NCBI GenBank assembly: GCA_029005175.1
Contig: JAQXFQ010000153.1
Span: 1-45,743, forward strand
DNA: 45,743 nucleotides
Reading direction: 5' to 3'
Origin: Bacillota bacterium
Lineage (GTDB): Bacteria > Bacillota > Clostridia > Oscillospirales > Acutalibacteraceae
Shown in pieces: positions 8,311-16,912 of this stretch (positions within the stretch are counted from its first letter, which is position 1; each line of letters begins with the position of its first letter). The notes beneath the pieces were generated by a model. It was given only the letters and a program-made list of their open reading frames with translations. It had not been told where the DNA came from and did not search any database. The position numbers and the translations under genes were made by a program.

Positions 8311-8339
8311 TACATATTTGAACAAGGATGGTGGCTTTT

Positions 8340-9593
8340 ATGCCGACAATTATTAAAAATGTTAAAATTGTAAATGCAGAGCAAACTATACAAGGAGATA
8401 TTTTGATTCAGAATGGAAAGTTTGCTAAGATTTCCGATGAAATTGCCGCTCAGTCGGGATATGAGGTAGTTGACGGCAGCGGACTGTGCGCAATTCCGGG
8501 ATTGGTGGATATTCATGTGCATCTGCGCGACCCGGGACAGACACATAAGGAGGATATAGCGTCCGGATGTGCGGCGGCGGCGGCAGGCGGAGTGACCTCG
8601 CTGGTATGTATGCCGAACACGCTCCCAACGGTCGATAATCCTGAAACTGTTGCCTATATTAGGGAAAAGGCGGCACTCACAGGAGTTAAGGTTTACCCCG
8701 CCGCCGCGATAACATACGGCATTTCGGGCAAGGGCTGCTGTGATTATGCCGGGCTCAAAAGTGCAGGTGCGGCGGCTCTCTCTGACGACGGGCGACCTGT
8801 GGAAAGCGATGAAATGCTTATTGAGGCATTACAGGAGGGGGTTCGCCTTAATCTGCCTGTACTCTGCCACTGTGAGGACTTAAAGCAGGCGGCGGGCGGC
8901 AAGGTTCACGAGGGTGAAATTTCCAAGGCTTTGGGAGTTAAAGGCATGTCCTCAGCGTCGGAATACGAGGATATTGACCGCACCATTCGTCTGGCGGAGC
9001 AGGTCAATGCCCCTGTGCATATCTGCCACGTAAGTACGGCGGAATCACTCAGAATTATACGCGAAGCAAAGGCGCGCGGTGTTAAAGTGACCTGCGAAAC
9101 CGCGCCGCATTATTTTGTCTACACTCATGAAAAGCTGCTGAGCCGCGATGCTGACTATCGCATGAATCCCCCGCTGAGAGAGGAATGCGACCGCAAGGCT
9201 GTGATTCAGGCTTTGATTGACGGCACGATTGACGCTATCGCAACTGATCATGCGCCGCATTCCCCCGAAGAAAAGGCGGATTTCGTCAACGCGCCCAACG
9301 GCGTTGTAGGCATGGAAACATCTCTCGCCGCGACAATGACATACATGGGCGAAATTCTCTCAATGAATGATATTATTCGCCTTATGTCGTTCAATCCCGC
9401 AAAGATAATGGGAATTGAGGGCGGCGAAATCAAAGAGGGCGCAAGCGCGGATTTTGCGTTGGTTGACCCGGATGAAAAATGGATTGTTGACGTTGACAAG
9501 CTTCACGGAAAGTCAAAAAATGCCGTGTTCAAAGGCGTTGAGCTGACAGGCAGGGTAAAGGCGACCTACTGCGGCGGCAAAAAGGTATATTAA
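8340..9593 (+). CDS. pyrC: Dihydroorotase (type I)
   Basis: Dihydroorotase closes carbamoyl-aspartate to dihydroorotate, step three of UMP synthesis. The protein of about 417 residues has the zinc-binding DIHVHLRDPGQTHKED motif near residue 58, PNTLPTVDN, the ALSDDGRPV segment, ICHVSTAES, CETAPHYF, and the catalytic IDAIATDHAPHSPEEK near residue 300. This is the usual type I (PyrC2/AllB-like) layout. The ORF track starts at 8328, but that ATG directly abuts the AAGG ribosome binding site; the ATG at 8340 (MPTIIKNVKIV) has better spacing. pyrF follows 67 bp later with its own promoter. Allantoinase is the main family alternative; the pyrF neighbour and LRDPGQ motif favour dihydroorotase. Confidence 0.93.
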   Translation: MPTIIKNVKIVNAEQTIQGDILIQNGKFAKISDEIAAQSGYEVVDGSGLCAIPGLVDIHVHLRDPGQTHKEDIASGCAAAAAGGVTSLVCMPNTLPTVDNPETVAYIREKAALTGVKVYPAAAITYGISGKGCCDYAGLKSAGAAALSDDGRPVESDEMLIEALQEGVRLNLPVLCHCEDLKQAAGGKVHEGEISKALGVKGMSSASEYEDIDRTIRLAEQVNAPVHICHVSTAESLRIIREAKARGVKVTCETAPHYFVYTHEKLLSRDADYRMNPPLREECDRKAVIQALIDGTIDAIATDHAPHSPEEKADFVNAPNGVVGMETSLAATMTYMGEILSMNDIIRLMSFNPAKIMGIEGGEIKEGASADFALVDPDEKWIVDVDKLHGKSKNAVFKGVELTGRVKATYCGGKKVY

Positions 9594-9596
9594 TTG

Positions 9597-9625
9597 TTGA
9601 ATTAAAGCTTTGCTTGGTGTATAAT
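9597..9625 (+). promoter_or_regulatory. Promoter of pyrF
   Basis: TTGAAT, 17-nt spacer, TATAAT in the pyrC-pyrF gap, about 30 bp before the pyrF ribosome binding site (AAAGGATG). Confidence 0.65.
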
Positions 9626-9660
9626 ATTTTTAAACAGAGAATAGAAAGGATGTAAAAATC

Positions 9661-10578
9661 ATGTCATTTAATCCACTTATCGAAAAAATTATAAAGATGA
9701 AAAACCCCACTGTTGCAGGTCTTGACCCGAAGCTTGATTATGTGCCGCAGTACATCCGTGAGAAGTATTATGCGCAGTACGGTAAGACTCTTGAAGCCGC
9801 AGCCGAGGCTCTTTATGAGTATAACACTGCCCTTATCGACGCTCTTTGCGACATCGTTCCCGCTGTCAAGCCGCAGATGGCCTATTATGAGATGTACGGC
9901 TGGCAGGGCGTTCGCACCTTTGACCGCACGGTTAAATATGCCAAGTCAAAGGGCATGTATGTAATTACCGATGGCAAGCGCAACGACATAGGCGCGACAA
10001 TGGAATCCTATGCAACCGGACACCTCGGTCTGACCGATGTTGAGGGCGAAAAGATTGCGGCATTCGGCAGCGATGCGCTCACAGTCAACGGCTACCTCGG
10101 CACCGACGGTATCAAACCTCTGCTCAATGTCTGCGCGGAGCAGGACAAGGGAATTTTCGTTCTGGTCAAGACTTCCAACCCGTCCTCGGGCGAGCTGCAG
10201 GATTTGAAGCTTGAGAGCGGGGAGAGCATTTACAGCCGCATGGCTTCAATGTGCGACGAATGGGGAAAGGAGCTTCCGGGCAAATATGGCTTTACAGGCG
10301 TCGGCGCAGTAGTCGGCGCGACATATCCCGAGCAGCTCACCGAGCTTCGCGCGGCGCATCCTTCTATATTCTTCCTCGTTCCCGGCTACGGAGCGCAGGG
10401 CGGCGGAGCAAAGGGTCTGGTCGGCGCATTCAACAAGGACGGTTTGGGAGCAGTAGTTAATTCCTCCCGTGCAATCATGTGCGCATATAAAAAGGAAGGC
10501 TGTGACGAGCACGATTTCGCGGGTGCCGCAAGACGTGAGGCACTGCGCATGAAGGACGATATTAACAGCGTACTTTAA
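9661..10578 (+). CDS. pyrF: Orotidine 5'-phosphate decarboxylase (long/type 2 form)
   Basis: Decarboxylates OMP to UMP, the last step of de novo pyrimidine synthesis. The 305-residue length matches the type 2 (PyrF-like) subgroup rather than the 240-residue E. coli type. Visible motifs are TVAGLDPK at the N-terminus, VKPQMAYYE, the catalytic ITDGKRNDIG near residue 105 (K and two D of the active-site tetrad), VLVKTSNPSSGELQ and the phosphate-binding LVPGYGAQGGG near residue 240 with VNSSRAI. The ATG at 9661 has AAAGGATG upstream. It lies just after pyrC, and its own promoter allows separate expression. Confidence 0.95.
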   Translation: MSFNPLIEKIIKMKNPTVAGLDPKLDYVPQYIREKYYAQYGKTLEAAAEALYEYNTALIDALCDIVPAVKPQMAYYEMYGWQGVRTFDRTVKYAKSKGMYVITDGKRNDIGATMESYATGHLGLTDVEGEKIAAFGSDALTVNGYLGTDGIKPLLNVCAEQDKGIFVLVKTSNPSSGELQDLKLESGESIYSRMASMCDEWGKELPGKYGFTGVGAVVGATYPEQLTELRAAHPSIFFLVPGYGAQGGGAKGLVGAFNKDGLGAVVNSSRAIMCAYKKEGCDEHDFAGAARREALRMKDDINSVL

Positions 10579-10610
10579 AACTTTTGAAATTGCTCCGAAA
10601 GGAAAAAATA

Positions 10611-11855
10611 TTGAAAAAATCTAGTGTCGAGTTTCATAAAAAAAGAAAAAATAGCGGCTTAATCGTGACCTATTGCGTTATTTTGCTTTTTATTTTATGT
10701 GCTTCTGCTGTATGGTATTCGGTTATGGTTTATATGTCTGATTTTTCACCGTCAAGACTGCAAACCAGTGCAGTTGGCGATAATTCTTCGGACAGCGACG
10801 CCGTTGTTTCGCCATCAGAAATTGCAGAGATGAAATTGAAGCAAAGGGTTGCCGATATTGTCGCCGATATGTCGATTGAAGAAAAAGTGGGTCAGATGTT
10901 TGTTTTGCGAGCTGATGACTCTACCGAGTTTTGCAGCATTTTAAGCCAAACCAAAGCGGGCGGTGTGCTGCTGTTTGCACGTGATTTCAAAAACAAGAGC
11001 CGCGATGATGTAATCGCCATGGTTGGACGTATGCAGAGCGCGGCTGACGGCAGACTGCTGATGGCTGTTGACGAAGAGGGCGGTACAGTTGTAAGAGTCA
11101 GCAGCAATCCGAATCTACGCAGTACCAAATTCAAATCTCCGCAGGATTTATATGCGGCGGGCGGGTTTGATTTGATAAAAGCCGACACTGTGGAAAAATG
11201 CACACTTCTGAAGTCTTTGGGAATAAATATGAATTTCGCGCCAGTGGCCGATGTATGTACCGATCCTAAAGGGTTTATGTACAAGCGTTCTTTCGGTAAG
11301 GATGCGGAGCAAACCGCTGAATTTGTCACACTTGTTGTTGATACTATGCGGCAAAACGATGTTATGTGCTGTGTCAAGCATTTTCCTGGATATGGCAACA
11401 GTGTGGCAGACACTCACGATGGTTTGGACGTAAACACCAAAACGCTGCAGGAGCTTAATGATTCTGACCTGATTCCGTTTCGACGGGCTATTGCACATGA
11501 TGTTGACAGCATTATGCTGACACACACGATTATCAACGCCATAGATTCCGAAGCTCCTGCCTCGCTGTCAGAAAAAGTTGTAAAAATGATACGCGATGAG
11601 ATGGGTTTTGACGGTGTTCTTATTTCAGATGCTATGGACATGGGCGCCATTCAAAAATTCAGCGGCAACAGCGGAAAGGCATGTGTTTCTGCTGTAAAAG
11701 CAGGTGTAGATTTGATTTGCTCCCCTGAAAATCCTGTGTCGGATTATAACTCCGTGCTGAATGCCGTGAAATCCGGCGAGATTCCTGAAAGTCAGATTGA
11801 CGAGGCGGCTGCGCGTATTATTAAAATGAAAATACAAAGCGGTATTTATGCTTAA
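10611..11855 (+). CDS. GH3 family glycoside hydrolase, NagZ-like beta-N-acetylhexosaminidase, membrane-anchored
   Basis: About 414 residues: a short basic N-terminus, one transmembrane or signal-anchor helix (LIVTYCVILLFILCASAVWY), an Asp/Ser-rich linker, then a single-domain GH3 barrel. Motifs include MSIEEKVGQMFVL, MAVDEEGGTVVRV, GINMNFAPVADV, KHFPGYGNSVADTHDGLDV (catalytic His-Asp dyad of the NagZ group), and DGVLISDAMDMGAI, whose Asp is the nucleophile. NagZ-type enzymes release N-acetylglucosamine from peptidoglycan fragments; being anchored outside fits cell-wall turnover or recycling in Gram-positives. The ORF track begins at 10584, but the TTG at 10611 has AAAGGA at proper spacing. 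The stop codon lies inside the end of a palindromic repeat, suggesting the repeat inserted at the gene's 3' end. Confidence 0.88.
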   Translation: MKKSSVEFHKKRKNSGLIVTYCVILLFILCASAVWYSVMVYMSDFSPSRLQTSAVGDNSSDSDAVVSPSEIAEMKLKQRVADIVADMSIEEKVGQMFVLRADDSTEFCSILSQTKAGGVLLFARDFKNKSRDDVIAMVGRMQSAADGRLLMAVDEEGGTVVRVSSNPNLRSTKFKSPQDLYAAGGFDLIKADTVEKCTLLKSLGINMNFAPVADVCTDPKGFMYKRSFGKDAEQTAEFVTLVVDTMRQNDVMCCVKHFPGYGNSVADTHDGLDVNTKTLQELNDSDLIPFRRAIAHDVDSIMLTHTIINAIDSEAPASLSEKVVKMIRDEMGFDGVLISDAMDMGAIQKFSGNSGKACVSAVKAGVDLICSPENPVSDYNSVLNAVKSGEIPESQIDEAAARIIKMKIQSGIYA

Positions 11856-11949
11856 GGATATGCTGAATAAAGGCGAAGCCGTCGATTCCACGCCGCGAAA
11901 ATCCGCCACTGAGCGGTGTGTGAATCGACTTTATTCAGCGTTTCCTTAA
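11852..11949. repeat. Palindromic repeat, type A copy 1
   Basis: A 98-bp element flanked by TTAA: outer arms GGATATGCTGAATAAAGG and TTATTCAGCGTTTCC, and an inner hairpin GTCGATTCCACGCCGC with GCGGTGTGTGAATCGAC. Nearly identical to copies at 39607 and 23767 and, inverted, at 20094. It covers the stop codon of the GH3 gene. Confidence 0.9.
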
Positions 11950-11952
11950 AAA

Positions 11953-11998
11953 AACATCGGAGTTTGTCATTTCTACAAACTCCGATGTTGCTTTTTTG
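11953..11998. terminator. Bidirectional terminator between GH3 and HAD genes
   Basis: Perfect 15-bp stem AACATCGGAGTTTGT / ACAAACTCCGATGTT, loop of 7, followed by GCTTTTTT. It serves the convergent GH3 (+) and HAD (-) genes. Confidence 0.88.
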
Positions 11999-12004
11999 CG
12001 GTTT

Positions 12005-12742
12005 TTATTTAAGAATTAAGCCCTTGACTTTGGTGAAGTCGCCGTCCATAATTTTGTATGTGGCGGGAATGTCCGCGCCTGTGAGGTCGGTTATTTTGGG
12101 CGAAATATCAGAATGAATGTAAAGCGAATCCAAGCCGACGCTGTTTGCGCCCTTAATGTCGGTACCTGCGTCGTTTCCAATCATAATAGATTGCTTGATG
12201 TCGAGGTTATAGCGATCAATAACCACACGGAAAAATCTTTCCTCTGGCTTGCAGAGTCCCTCGTCAGATGAAAAGACAATGCCGTCAAACTTATCGAAAA
12301 TACCAAGAGCTATCATCTCATGTTTTGTGTACATTTCCTGAGCGTTTGAGAGCAAGTAAGCCTTTTTGCCGGCAGCGTGAATTGAATTGAGCAGGTCTAT
12401 TACACCGTCATACAAACAGATAAATTTGGTAGATATTGCTCGCAATGCCTGACCGATTACGCGCACGATTTCCATAGAAACCTCAACGCCTTTTTCCTTA
12501 AACAAATCCATAAACACATATTCAAGCTGAATTTCGGGATAATCCGCACCGTTTTTTGCGCGCAGCTCCTCAGTATGCTTGGCACAAAGGCGCAGGTAAG
12601 CCTTTTTAAATTCGGCAGGAGTGTAATGTGCGCCGTAATACGCATACAATTCGGTGACTTTTTTCCACAGATAAGGCTTGTTTTCGTTGGTGTTTATGTC
12701 AACTAAAGTGCCATAAAGATCGAAAATATAGTTTTGATACAT
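12005..12742 (-). CDS. HAD-superfamily hydrolase (subfamily IA, YjjG/haloacid-dehalogenase-like)
   Basis: A 245-residue HAD phosphatase-like protein. Motif I is FDLYGTLVD: the nucleophile Asp is present, but the second position is Tyr rather than the usual Asp of DxDGT phosphatases, a change also seen in haloacid dehalogenases. Motif II is AYLLSNAQE, motif III a Lys in GLCKPEERFF, and motif IV IMIGNDAGTDIKGA. A helical cap occupies residues 15-95. The substrate is unknown. It follows gpmI on the same strand, with a terminator-like hairpin between, so it may be expressed by read-through. RBS AAAGGATTG precedes the ATG. Confidence 0.85.
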   Translation of the reverse strand: MYQNYIFDLYGTLVDINTNENKPYLWKKVTELYAYYGAHYTPAEFKKAYLRLCAKHTEELRAKNGADYPEIQLEYVFMDLFKEKGVEVSMEIVRVIGQALRAISTKFICLYDGVIDLLNSIHAAGKKAYLLSNAQEMYTKHEMIALGIFDKFDGIVFSSDEGLCKPEERFFRVVIDRYNLDIKQSIMIGNDAGTDIKGANSVGLDSLYIHSDISPKITDLTGADIPATYKIMDGDFTKVKGLILK

Positions 12743-12770
12743 TTTATAACAATCCTTTTGATAAACGCAG

Positions 12771-12803
12771 CAAAGCGGGCAACTTTAATGGGTGTCCGCT
12801 TTG
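12771..12803 (-). terminator. Hairpin after gpmI
   Basis: Stem CAAAGCGG(A)CA / TG(C)CCGCTTTG on the minus strand between gpmI and the HAD gene. The T-tract is poor, so it may only partly stop transcription. Confidence 0.5.
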
Positions 12804-12829
12804 TCTGTGGTTTATATAATGATTTTCAA

Positions 12830-14365
12830 CTATTTGACTATGAGTGAAACGCCATCCATTTCAGCGGGCTGCTCCAAGCCGAGAACTTCAAGCATTGTAG
12901 GTGCGATGTCGGCAAGGCGGCCGCCTTCGCGGAGCTTGCAATCGTAACCGACTACGCAGAAAGGAACAGGATTTGTAGAGTGAGCTGTGAAAGGAGAACC
13001 GTCTGCCTCGAGCATCTGGTCAGCGTTTCCGTGGTCGGCTGTAATCATTACAACGCCGCCCATGTTGTCAACAGCTGCCTTGACTACATCTCCGACACAT
13101 GTGTCAACAGCCTCGACAGCAGCTTTTGCAGCGTCGAATATACCTGTGTGACCAACCATGTCGCAGTTAGCAAAGTTGAGGATGATAACATCGTACTTGC
13201 CGGAGTTGATTCTTTCAACGATTTCATCTCTTACAAGATACGCGCTCATTTCGGGCTGGAGATCGTAGGTTGCAACAGCGGGGGACTTGATAAGTGCTCT
13301 GTCCTCGCCTTCGTACTGCTTTTCAACGCCGCCGTTGAAGAAGAATGTTACATGAGCGTATTTTTCCGTTTCGGCAATTCTGAGCTGAGTCAATCCCTTG
13401 TTTGAGATGTATTCGCCCAAAGTGTTCTTAAGGGATTGCGGCTTGAATGCTACGTTTACATTCGGCATTGTGGCATCGTACTGTGTCATGCAGACGAAGT
13501 AGAGCGGGAATGCGCCGTTCTTGCGCTCAAAGCCTTTGAAATCGGGATCAACCAAAGTTCTGGTGATTTCTCTTGCGCGGTCGGGGCGGAAGTTAAAGAA
13601 TACAACGGAATCGTCAGCTTTGATGGTCGCACCCTCAGCGCAGACTACCGGAATGACAAACTCGTCGGTGATGTTCTTGCCCTCAGCGTCAACCTGCTCG
13701 TAGGAAGCCTTGATCGCGGCAACAGGGTCAGAATTCATGATTCCCTCGCCGTAAACCATTGCGGAATATGCCTTCACAACGCGTTCCCAGCGGTTGTCTC
13801 TATCCATAGCATAGTATCTGCCCATAACTGTTGCAATTTTACCCACGCCGATTTCAGCCAGCTTGTCCTGAAGCTGTGCGACGTAATCTGCGCCTGATGA
13901 GGGAGGAACATCACGACCGTCGAGGAAACAGTGAACATAGACCTCGGTCAGACCGTATTTCTTAGCCATCTCAACGAGAGCATAGAGGTGTGTAATATGG
14001 CTGTGAACACCGCCGTCACTGAGCAGACCCATCAGGTGAAGTGCGCTGCCCTTAGACTTGCAGTTTTCCATTGCGCCCTTGAGAGCTTCGTTCTCAAAGA
14101 AAGTACCGTCAGAAATCGACTTGGTGATTCTTGTGAGTTCCTGGTAAACAACGCGGCCTGCGCCCATATTGGTGTGACCGACTTCGCTGTTGCCCATCTG
14201 ACCGTCGGGAAGTCCGACGTCCATGCCGGAAGCTCCTATAGTGGTGTATGCATTTTCTGCAAAGAGCTTGTCAAGGTTCGGCTTGTTCGCGGCAGCAATA
14301 GCGTTACCGTAGTTGTCTTTAATTCCATAGCCGTCCATTATGCAGAGAACAAGAGGTTTTTTCAT
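12830..14365 (-). CDS. gpmI: 2,3-bisphosphoglycerate-independent phosphoglycerate mutase
   Basis: Interconverts 3- and 2-phosphoglycerate using two Mn2+ ions. From the ATG at 14365 the protein is 511 residues, the normal length. Motifs include [17 protein letters not shown] (metal Asp), [13 protein letters not shown] with the phosphorylated Ser, [38 protein letters not shown], and [11 protein letters not shown] near the C-terminus. The ORF track extends 20 codons further ([16 protein letters not shown]...), and that start also has an AAGGGA site, so an N-terminally extended form cannot be excluded; homology favours the internal start. It is the last glycolytic gene after pgk and tpiA on the minus strand. 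The 219-bp gap to tpiA contains a palindromic repeat. Confidence 0.95.
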   Translation of the reverse strand: MKKPLVLCIMDGYGIKDNYGNAIAAANKPNLDKLFAENAYTTIGASGMDVGLPDGQMGNSEVGHTNMGAGRVVYQELTRITKSISDGTFFENEALKGAMENCKSKGSALHLMGLLSDGGVHSHITHLYALVEMAKKYGLTEVYVHCFLDGRDVPPSSGADYVAQLQDKLAEIGVGKIATVMGRYYAMDRDNRWERVVKAYSAMVYGEGIMNSDPVAAIKASYEQVDAEGKNITDEFVIPVVCAEGATIKADDSVVFFNFRPDRAREITRTLVDPDFKGFERKNGAFPLYFVCMTQYDATMPNVNVAFKPQSLKNTLGEYISNKGLTQLRIAETEKYAHVTFFFNGGVEKQYEGEDRALIKSPAVATYDLQPEMSAYLVRDEIVERINSGKYDVIILNFANCDMVGHTGIFDAAKAAVEAVDTCVGDVVKAAVDNMGGVVMITADHGNADQMLEADGSPFTAHSTNPVPFCVVGYDCKLREGGRLADIAPTMLEVLGLEQPAEMDGVSLIVK

Positions 14366-14470
14366 AAGATCTGTTTTCCTTTCATCTTTCGATGCGCGAA
14401 ATAATGATTTGAATATATTTTTCATAAAAAATCCCTTAATATATAGTATTAACAGACGTTCGGTGATTAT

Positions 14471-14550
14471 AGGGGAACGCTGATTAAATCCGATTCTACC
14501 GTGAATTTCACGGTAGAATCGATGGCTGCGCCATTAATCAGTGTATCCCT
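14471..14550. repeat. Palindromic repeat, type B
   Basis: An 80-bp palindrome: outer arms GGGGAACGCTGATTAA and TTAATCAGTGTATCCC, inner perfect hairpin GATTCTACCGTGA / TCACGGTAGAATC. The ends resemble the type A repeats (GGATACGCTGAATAA), but the core differs. It lies between tpiA and gpmI, where it could form an mRNA hairpin. Confidence 0.8.
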
Positions 14551-14584
14551 AAGCAGCAGAACGCCTGTTTTTTATATAATAGAG

Positions 14585-15352
14585 TTATCTGCTTGCTGCA
14601 GCAACGATTGCAGCGAATTTTGATGCAACGAGAGATGCGCCTCCGATAAGACCGCCGTCAACATCGGGCTGGTCGAGAAGCTCAACAGCGTTGCCATCGT
14701 TCATAGATCCGCCGTACTGAATAACGATCTTGTCAGCAGCCTCAGCGGAATAAAGCTCACCGATGAGTGTGCGGATGATTTTGCAAACTTCGTTTGCCTG
14801 CTCAGCGGTAGCAGTTTTGCCTGTGCCGATAGCCCAGACGGGTTCGTATGCAATGATAATTCTGTCAAGCTCTTCGGCAGATACGCCTTCGAGCGCCTTG
14901 GTTGTCTGCTCGCGAACGAGGGACTCTGTGATGCCGCTTTCGCGCTGTTCGAGAGTTTCACCGACGCAAACGATAGCTGTCATGCCTGCATCGAGAGCAG
15001 CTCTTGTTCTGCTGTTTACAGTAGCGTCTGTCTCACCGAAATACTGTCTGCGCTCGCTGTGACCTATGATAACGTACTGAACGCCCATAGATGTGAGCAT
15101 TTCTGCGCTGACCTCAGCTGTGAAAGCACCGCTCTTTGCCCAGTGGCAGTTTTCTGCGCCGACCTTGATGTTTGTGCCCTTTGTAGCTTCCAGAGCGTTC
15201 TGGAGGTCAACGTAAGGAACGCATACGAGAACATCGCAGTCTGCATCCTTTACAAGGGGAGCTATTTCGTTGATGAGAACAGTTGTCTCAGCGGGGGTTT
15301 TATTCATCTTCCAGTTGCCGGCGATAACAGCCTTGCGGAGTGTCTTATTCAT
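14585..15352 (-). CDS. tpiA: Triosephosphate isomerase
   Basis: Interconverts dihydroxyacetone phosphate and glyceraldehyde 3-phosphate. From the ATG at 15352 it has 255 residues, normal for the family. The N-terminal AGNWKMNKTP carries the catalytic Lys, VIIGHSERRQYF the catalytic His, IAYEPVWAIGTGKTA the catalytic Glu and the flexible loop 6, and IQYGGSMN and GGLIGGASL form the phosphate site. The ORF track starts four codons earlier at an ATG that overlaps the AAGG ribosome binding site. It lies between pgk and gpmI on the minus strand, as part of a lower-glycolysis cluster. Confidence 0.96.
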   Translation of the reverse strand: MNKTLRKAVIAGNWKMNKTPAETTVLINEIAPLVKDADCDVLVCVPYVDLQNALEATKGTNIKVGAENCHWAKSGAFTAEVSAEMLTSMGVQYVIIGHSERRQYFGETDATVNSRTRAALDAGMTAIVCVGETLEQRESGITESLVREQTTKALEGVSAEELDRIIIAYEPVWAIGTGKTATAEQANEVCKIIRTLIGELYSAEAADKIVIQYGGSMNDGNAVELLDQPDVDGGLIGGASLVASKFAAIVAAASR

Positions 15353-15460
15353 TTCAATTACCATCCTTATAGAAATTTAAACGCAGAGGCCGACTCCAAA
15401 AAAGCAGTCCAAAGCCTGCACGGAATCAGCCCCGCTTAATAAATTAGTTATTTAAAAAAA

Positions 15461-16669
15461 TTACTTCTCGTTGAGGCATGCAATACCGGGAAGCTCCTTG
15501 CCCTCGAGGAATTCGAGAGATGCGCCGCCGCCTGTGGAGATGTGAGACATCTTATCGCCGAAGCCGAGCTGATTTACAGCAGCAGCAGAGTCACCGCCGC
15601 CGATGATTGTTGTAGCGTCTGTCTCTGCGAGAGACTTAGCGACAGCGATTGTTCCCTTAGCGAGAATCGGATTCTCAAACACGCCCATCGGACCGTTCCA
15701 TACAACTGTCTTAGCTGACTTAACAGCGTCTGCGTACATTGCAGCAGTCTTTGTGCCGATGTCAAGACCCATCTTATCTGCGGGAATTGTGTCAACAACC
15801 TCTACCGGGATTTCTGCGTCAATGGGATTCGGGAACTCTGTTGTAACAGTTGTGTCAATGGGGAGGAGAATTTTCTTGCCGAGCTTTTCAGCCTTTTCAA
15901 GCATTTCCTTGCAGTAGTCGAGCTTTGTGTCGTCAACAAGAGATGTACCGATTTCCTTGCCCTGAGCCTTGAGGAAAGTGTAAGCCATACCGCCGCCGAT
16001 AACGAGAGTATCGCACTTCTCAAGGAGGTTGGAGATAACATTCAGCTTGTCTGCAACCTTTGCGCCGCCGAGGATAGCAACGAAGGGTCTGACAGGATTC
16101 TCAACAGCGTTGCCGAGGAACTTGATTTCCTTCTGGATGAGGTAGCCGACAACAGCAGTGTCAACGATGCTTGCCACACCGACGTTGGAGCAGTGAGCTC
16201 TGTGAGCTGTGCCGAAAGCGTCATTTACGAATACATCGCAGAGAGAAGCGAGTTCCTTAGAGAAAGCTTCGCCGTTTTTGGTTTCTTCTGCTCTGTAGCG
16301 TGTGTTTTCGAGAAGGATAACGTCGCCGTCGTTCATAGCGGCAACAGCAGCCTTTGCGTTGGGACCGACAACCTCGTTGTCAGCTGCAAACTTAACTTCC
16401 TGACCGAGAAGCTCAGTGAGCTTTGCGGCAACGGGAGCGAGAGAAAGCTCAGGCTTAGGCTCTCCTTTCGGCTTGCCGAGGTGAGAGCAAAGTATAACCT
16501 TACCGCCGTCAGCGATAAGCTTTTTGATTGTGGGAAGAGCTGCCGTAAGACGGTTTGTGTCTGTGATCACACCGTTTTTAAGCGGTACATTAAAGTCGCA
16601 GCGTACAAGAACTTTCTTGCCTTTTACATCGATATCATCGACGCTCTTTTTGTTCAGAAGAGAACTCAT
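15461..16669 (-). CDS. pgk: Phosphoglycerate kinase
   Basis: Transfers phosphate from 1,3-bisphosphoglycerate to ADP, the first ATP-yielding step of glycolysis. The 402-residue protein has both lobes: [13 protein letters not shown] and [10 protein letters not shown] at the N-terminus, the VGYLIQKE hinge region, LGGAKVADK and GGGMAYTFL, then [13 protein letters not shown] and [20 protein letters not shown] in the nucleotide-binding lobe. The ATG at 16669 follows AAAGGATG. It heads the pgk-tpiA-gpmI cluster, with a promoter about 135 bp upstream. gapA, often next to pgk in Firmicutes, is not in this window. Confidence 0.97.
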   Translation of the reverse strand: MSSLLNKKSVDDIDVKGKKVLVRCDFNVPLKNGVITDTNRLTAALPTIKKLIADGGKVILCSHLGKPKGEPKPELSLAPVAAKLTELLGQEVKFAADNEVVGPNAKAAVAAMNDGDVILLENTRYRAEETKNGEAFSKELASLCDVFVNDAFGTAHRAHCSNVGVASIVDTAVVGYLIQKEIKFLGNAVENPVRPFVAILGGAKVADKLNVISNLLEKCDTLVIGGGMAYTFLKAQGKEIGTSLVDDTKLDYCKEMLEKAEKLGKKILLPIDTTVTTEFPNPIDAEIPVEVVDTIPADKMGLDIGTKTAAMYADAVKSAKTVVWNGPMGVFENPILAKGTIAVAKSLAETDATTIIGGGDSAAAVNQLGFGDKMSHISTGGGASLEFLEGKELPGIACLNEK

Positions 16670-16803
16670 TGGTAATACATCCTTTCATAATAATACCGTC
16701 CAGCCGCCGTCCATAGGGCGCTTGAAACGATATATAATACAAATTCTGTGATTATGCCGACTTACGGAACACGCCGTCTTGCCGCATACCGATAATATTC
16801 TAC

Positions 16804-16832
16804 AATATTTTTCCTGATATTGCAAGTGTCAA
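16804..16832 (-). promoter_or_regulatory. Promoter of the pgk-tpiA-gpmI cluster
   Basis: Minus strand: TTGACA, 17-nt spacer, AATATT. The leader to the pgk start is about 125 nt and contains a GC-rich segment with no recognised riboswitch. Confidence 0.6.
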
Positions 16833-16912
16833 CCGTATATTTGAAGTAATTTTTCTGTTAATTTTTGTGAGCAGCGTAAAAATCAACGGAATCAAGTCAT
16901 GCAAAGGCAGGT

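Noticed and set aside
10892-11413. Minus-strand ORF of 173 codons
   Set aside because: Antisense shadow of the GH3 gene, whose catalytic motifs are clear.
11852-11949. Type A repeat as the GH3 transcription terminator
   Set aside because: A separate perfect terminator with a T-run lies immediately downstream, and other copies of the repeat lie upstream of genes.
12980-14404. Plus-strand ORFs of 141, 153 and 157 codons
   Set aside because: Antisense shadows of gpmI; Val/Cys/Ser-rich translations without motifs.
16193-16675. Plus-strand ORF of 160 codons
   Set aside because: Antisense shadow of pgk.
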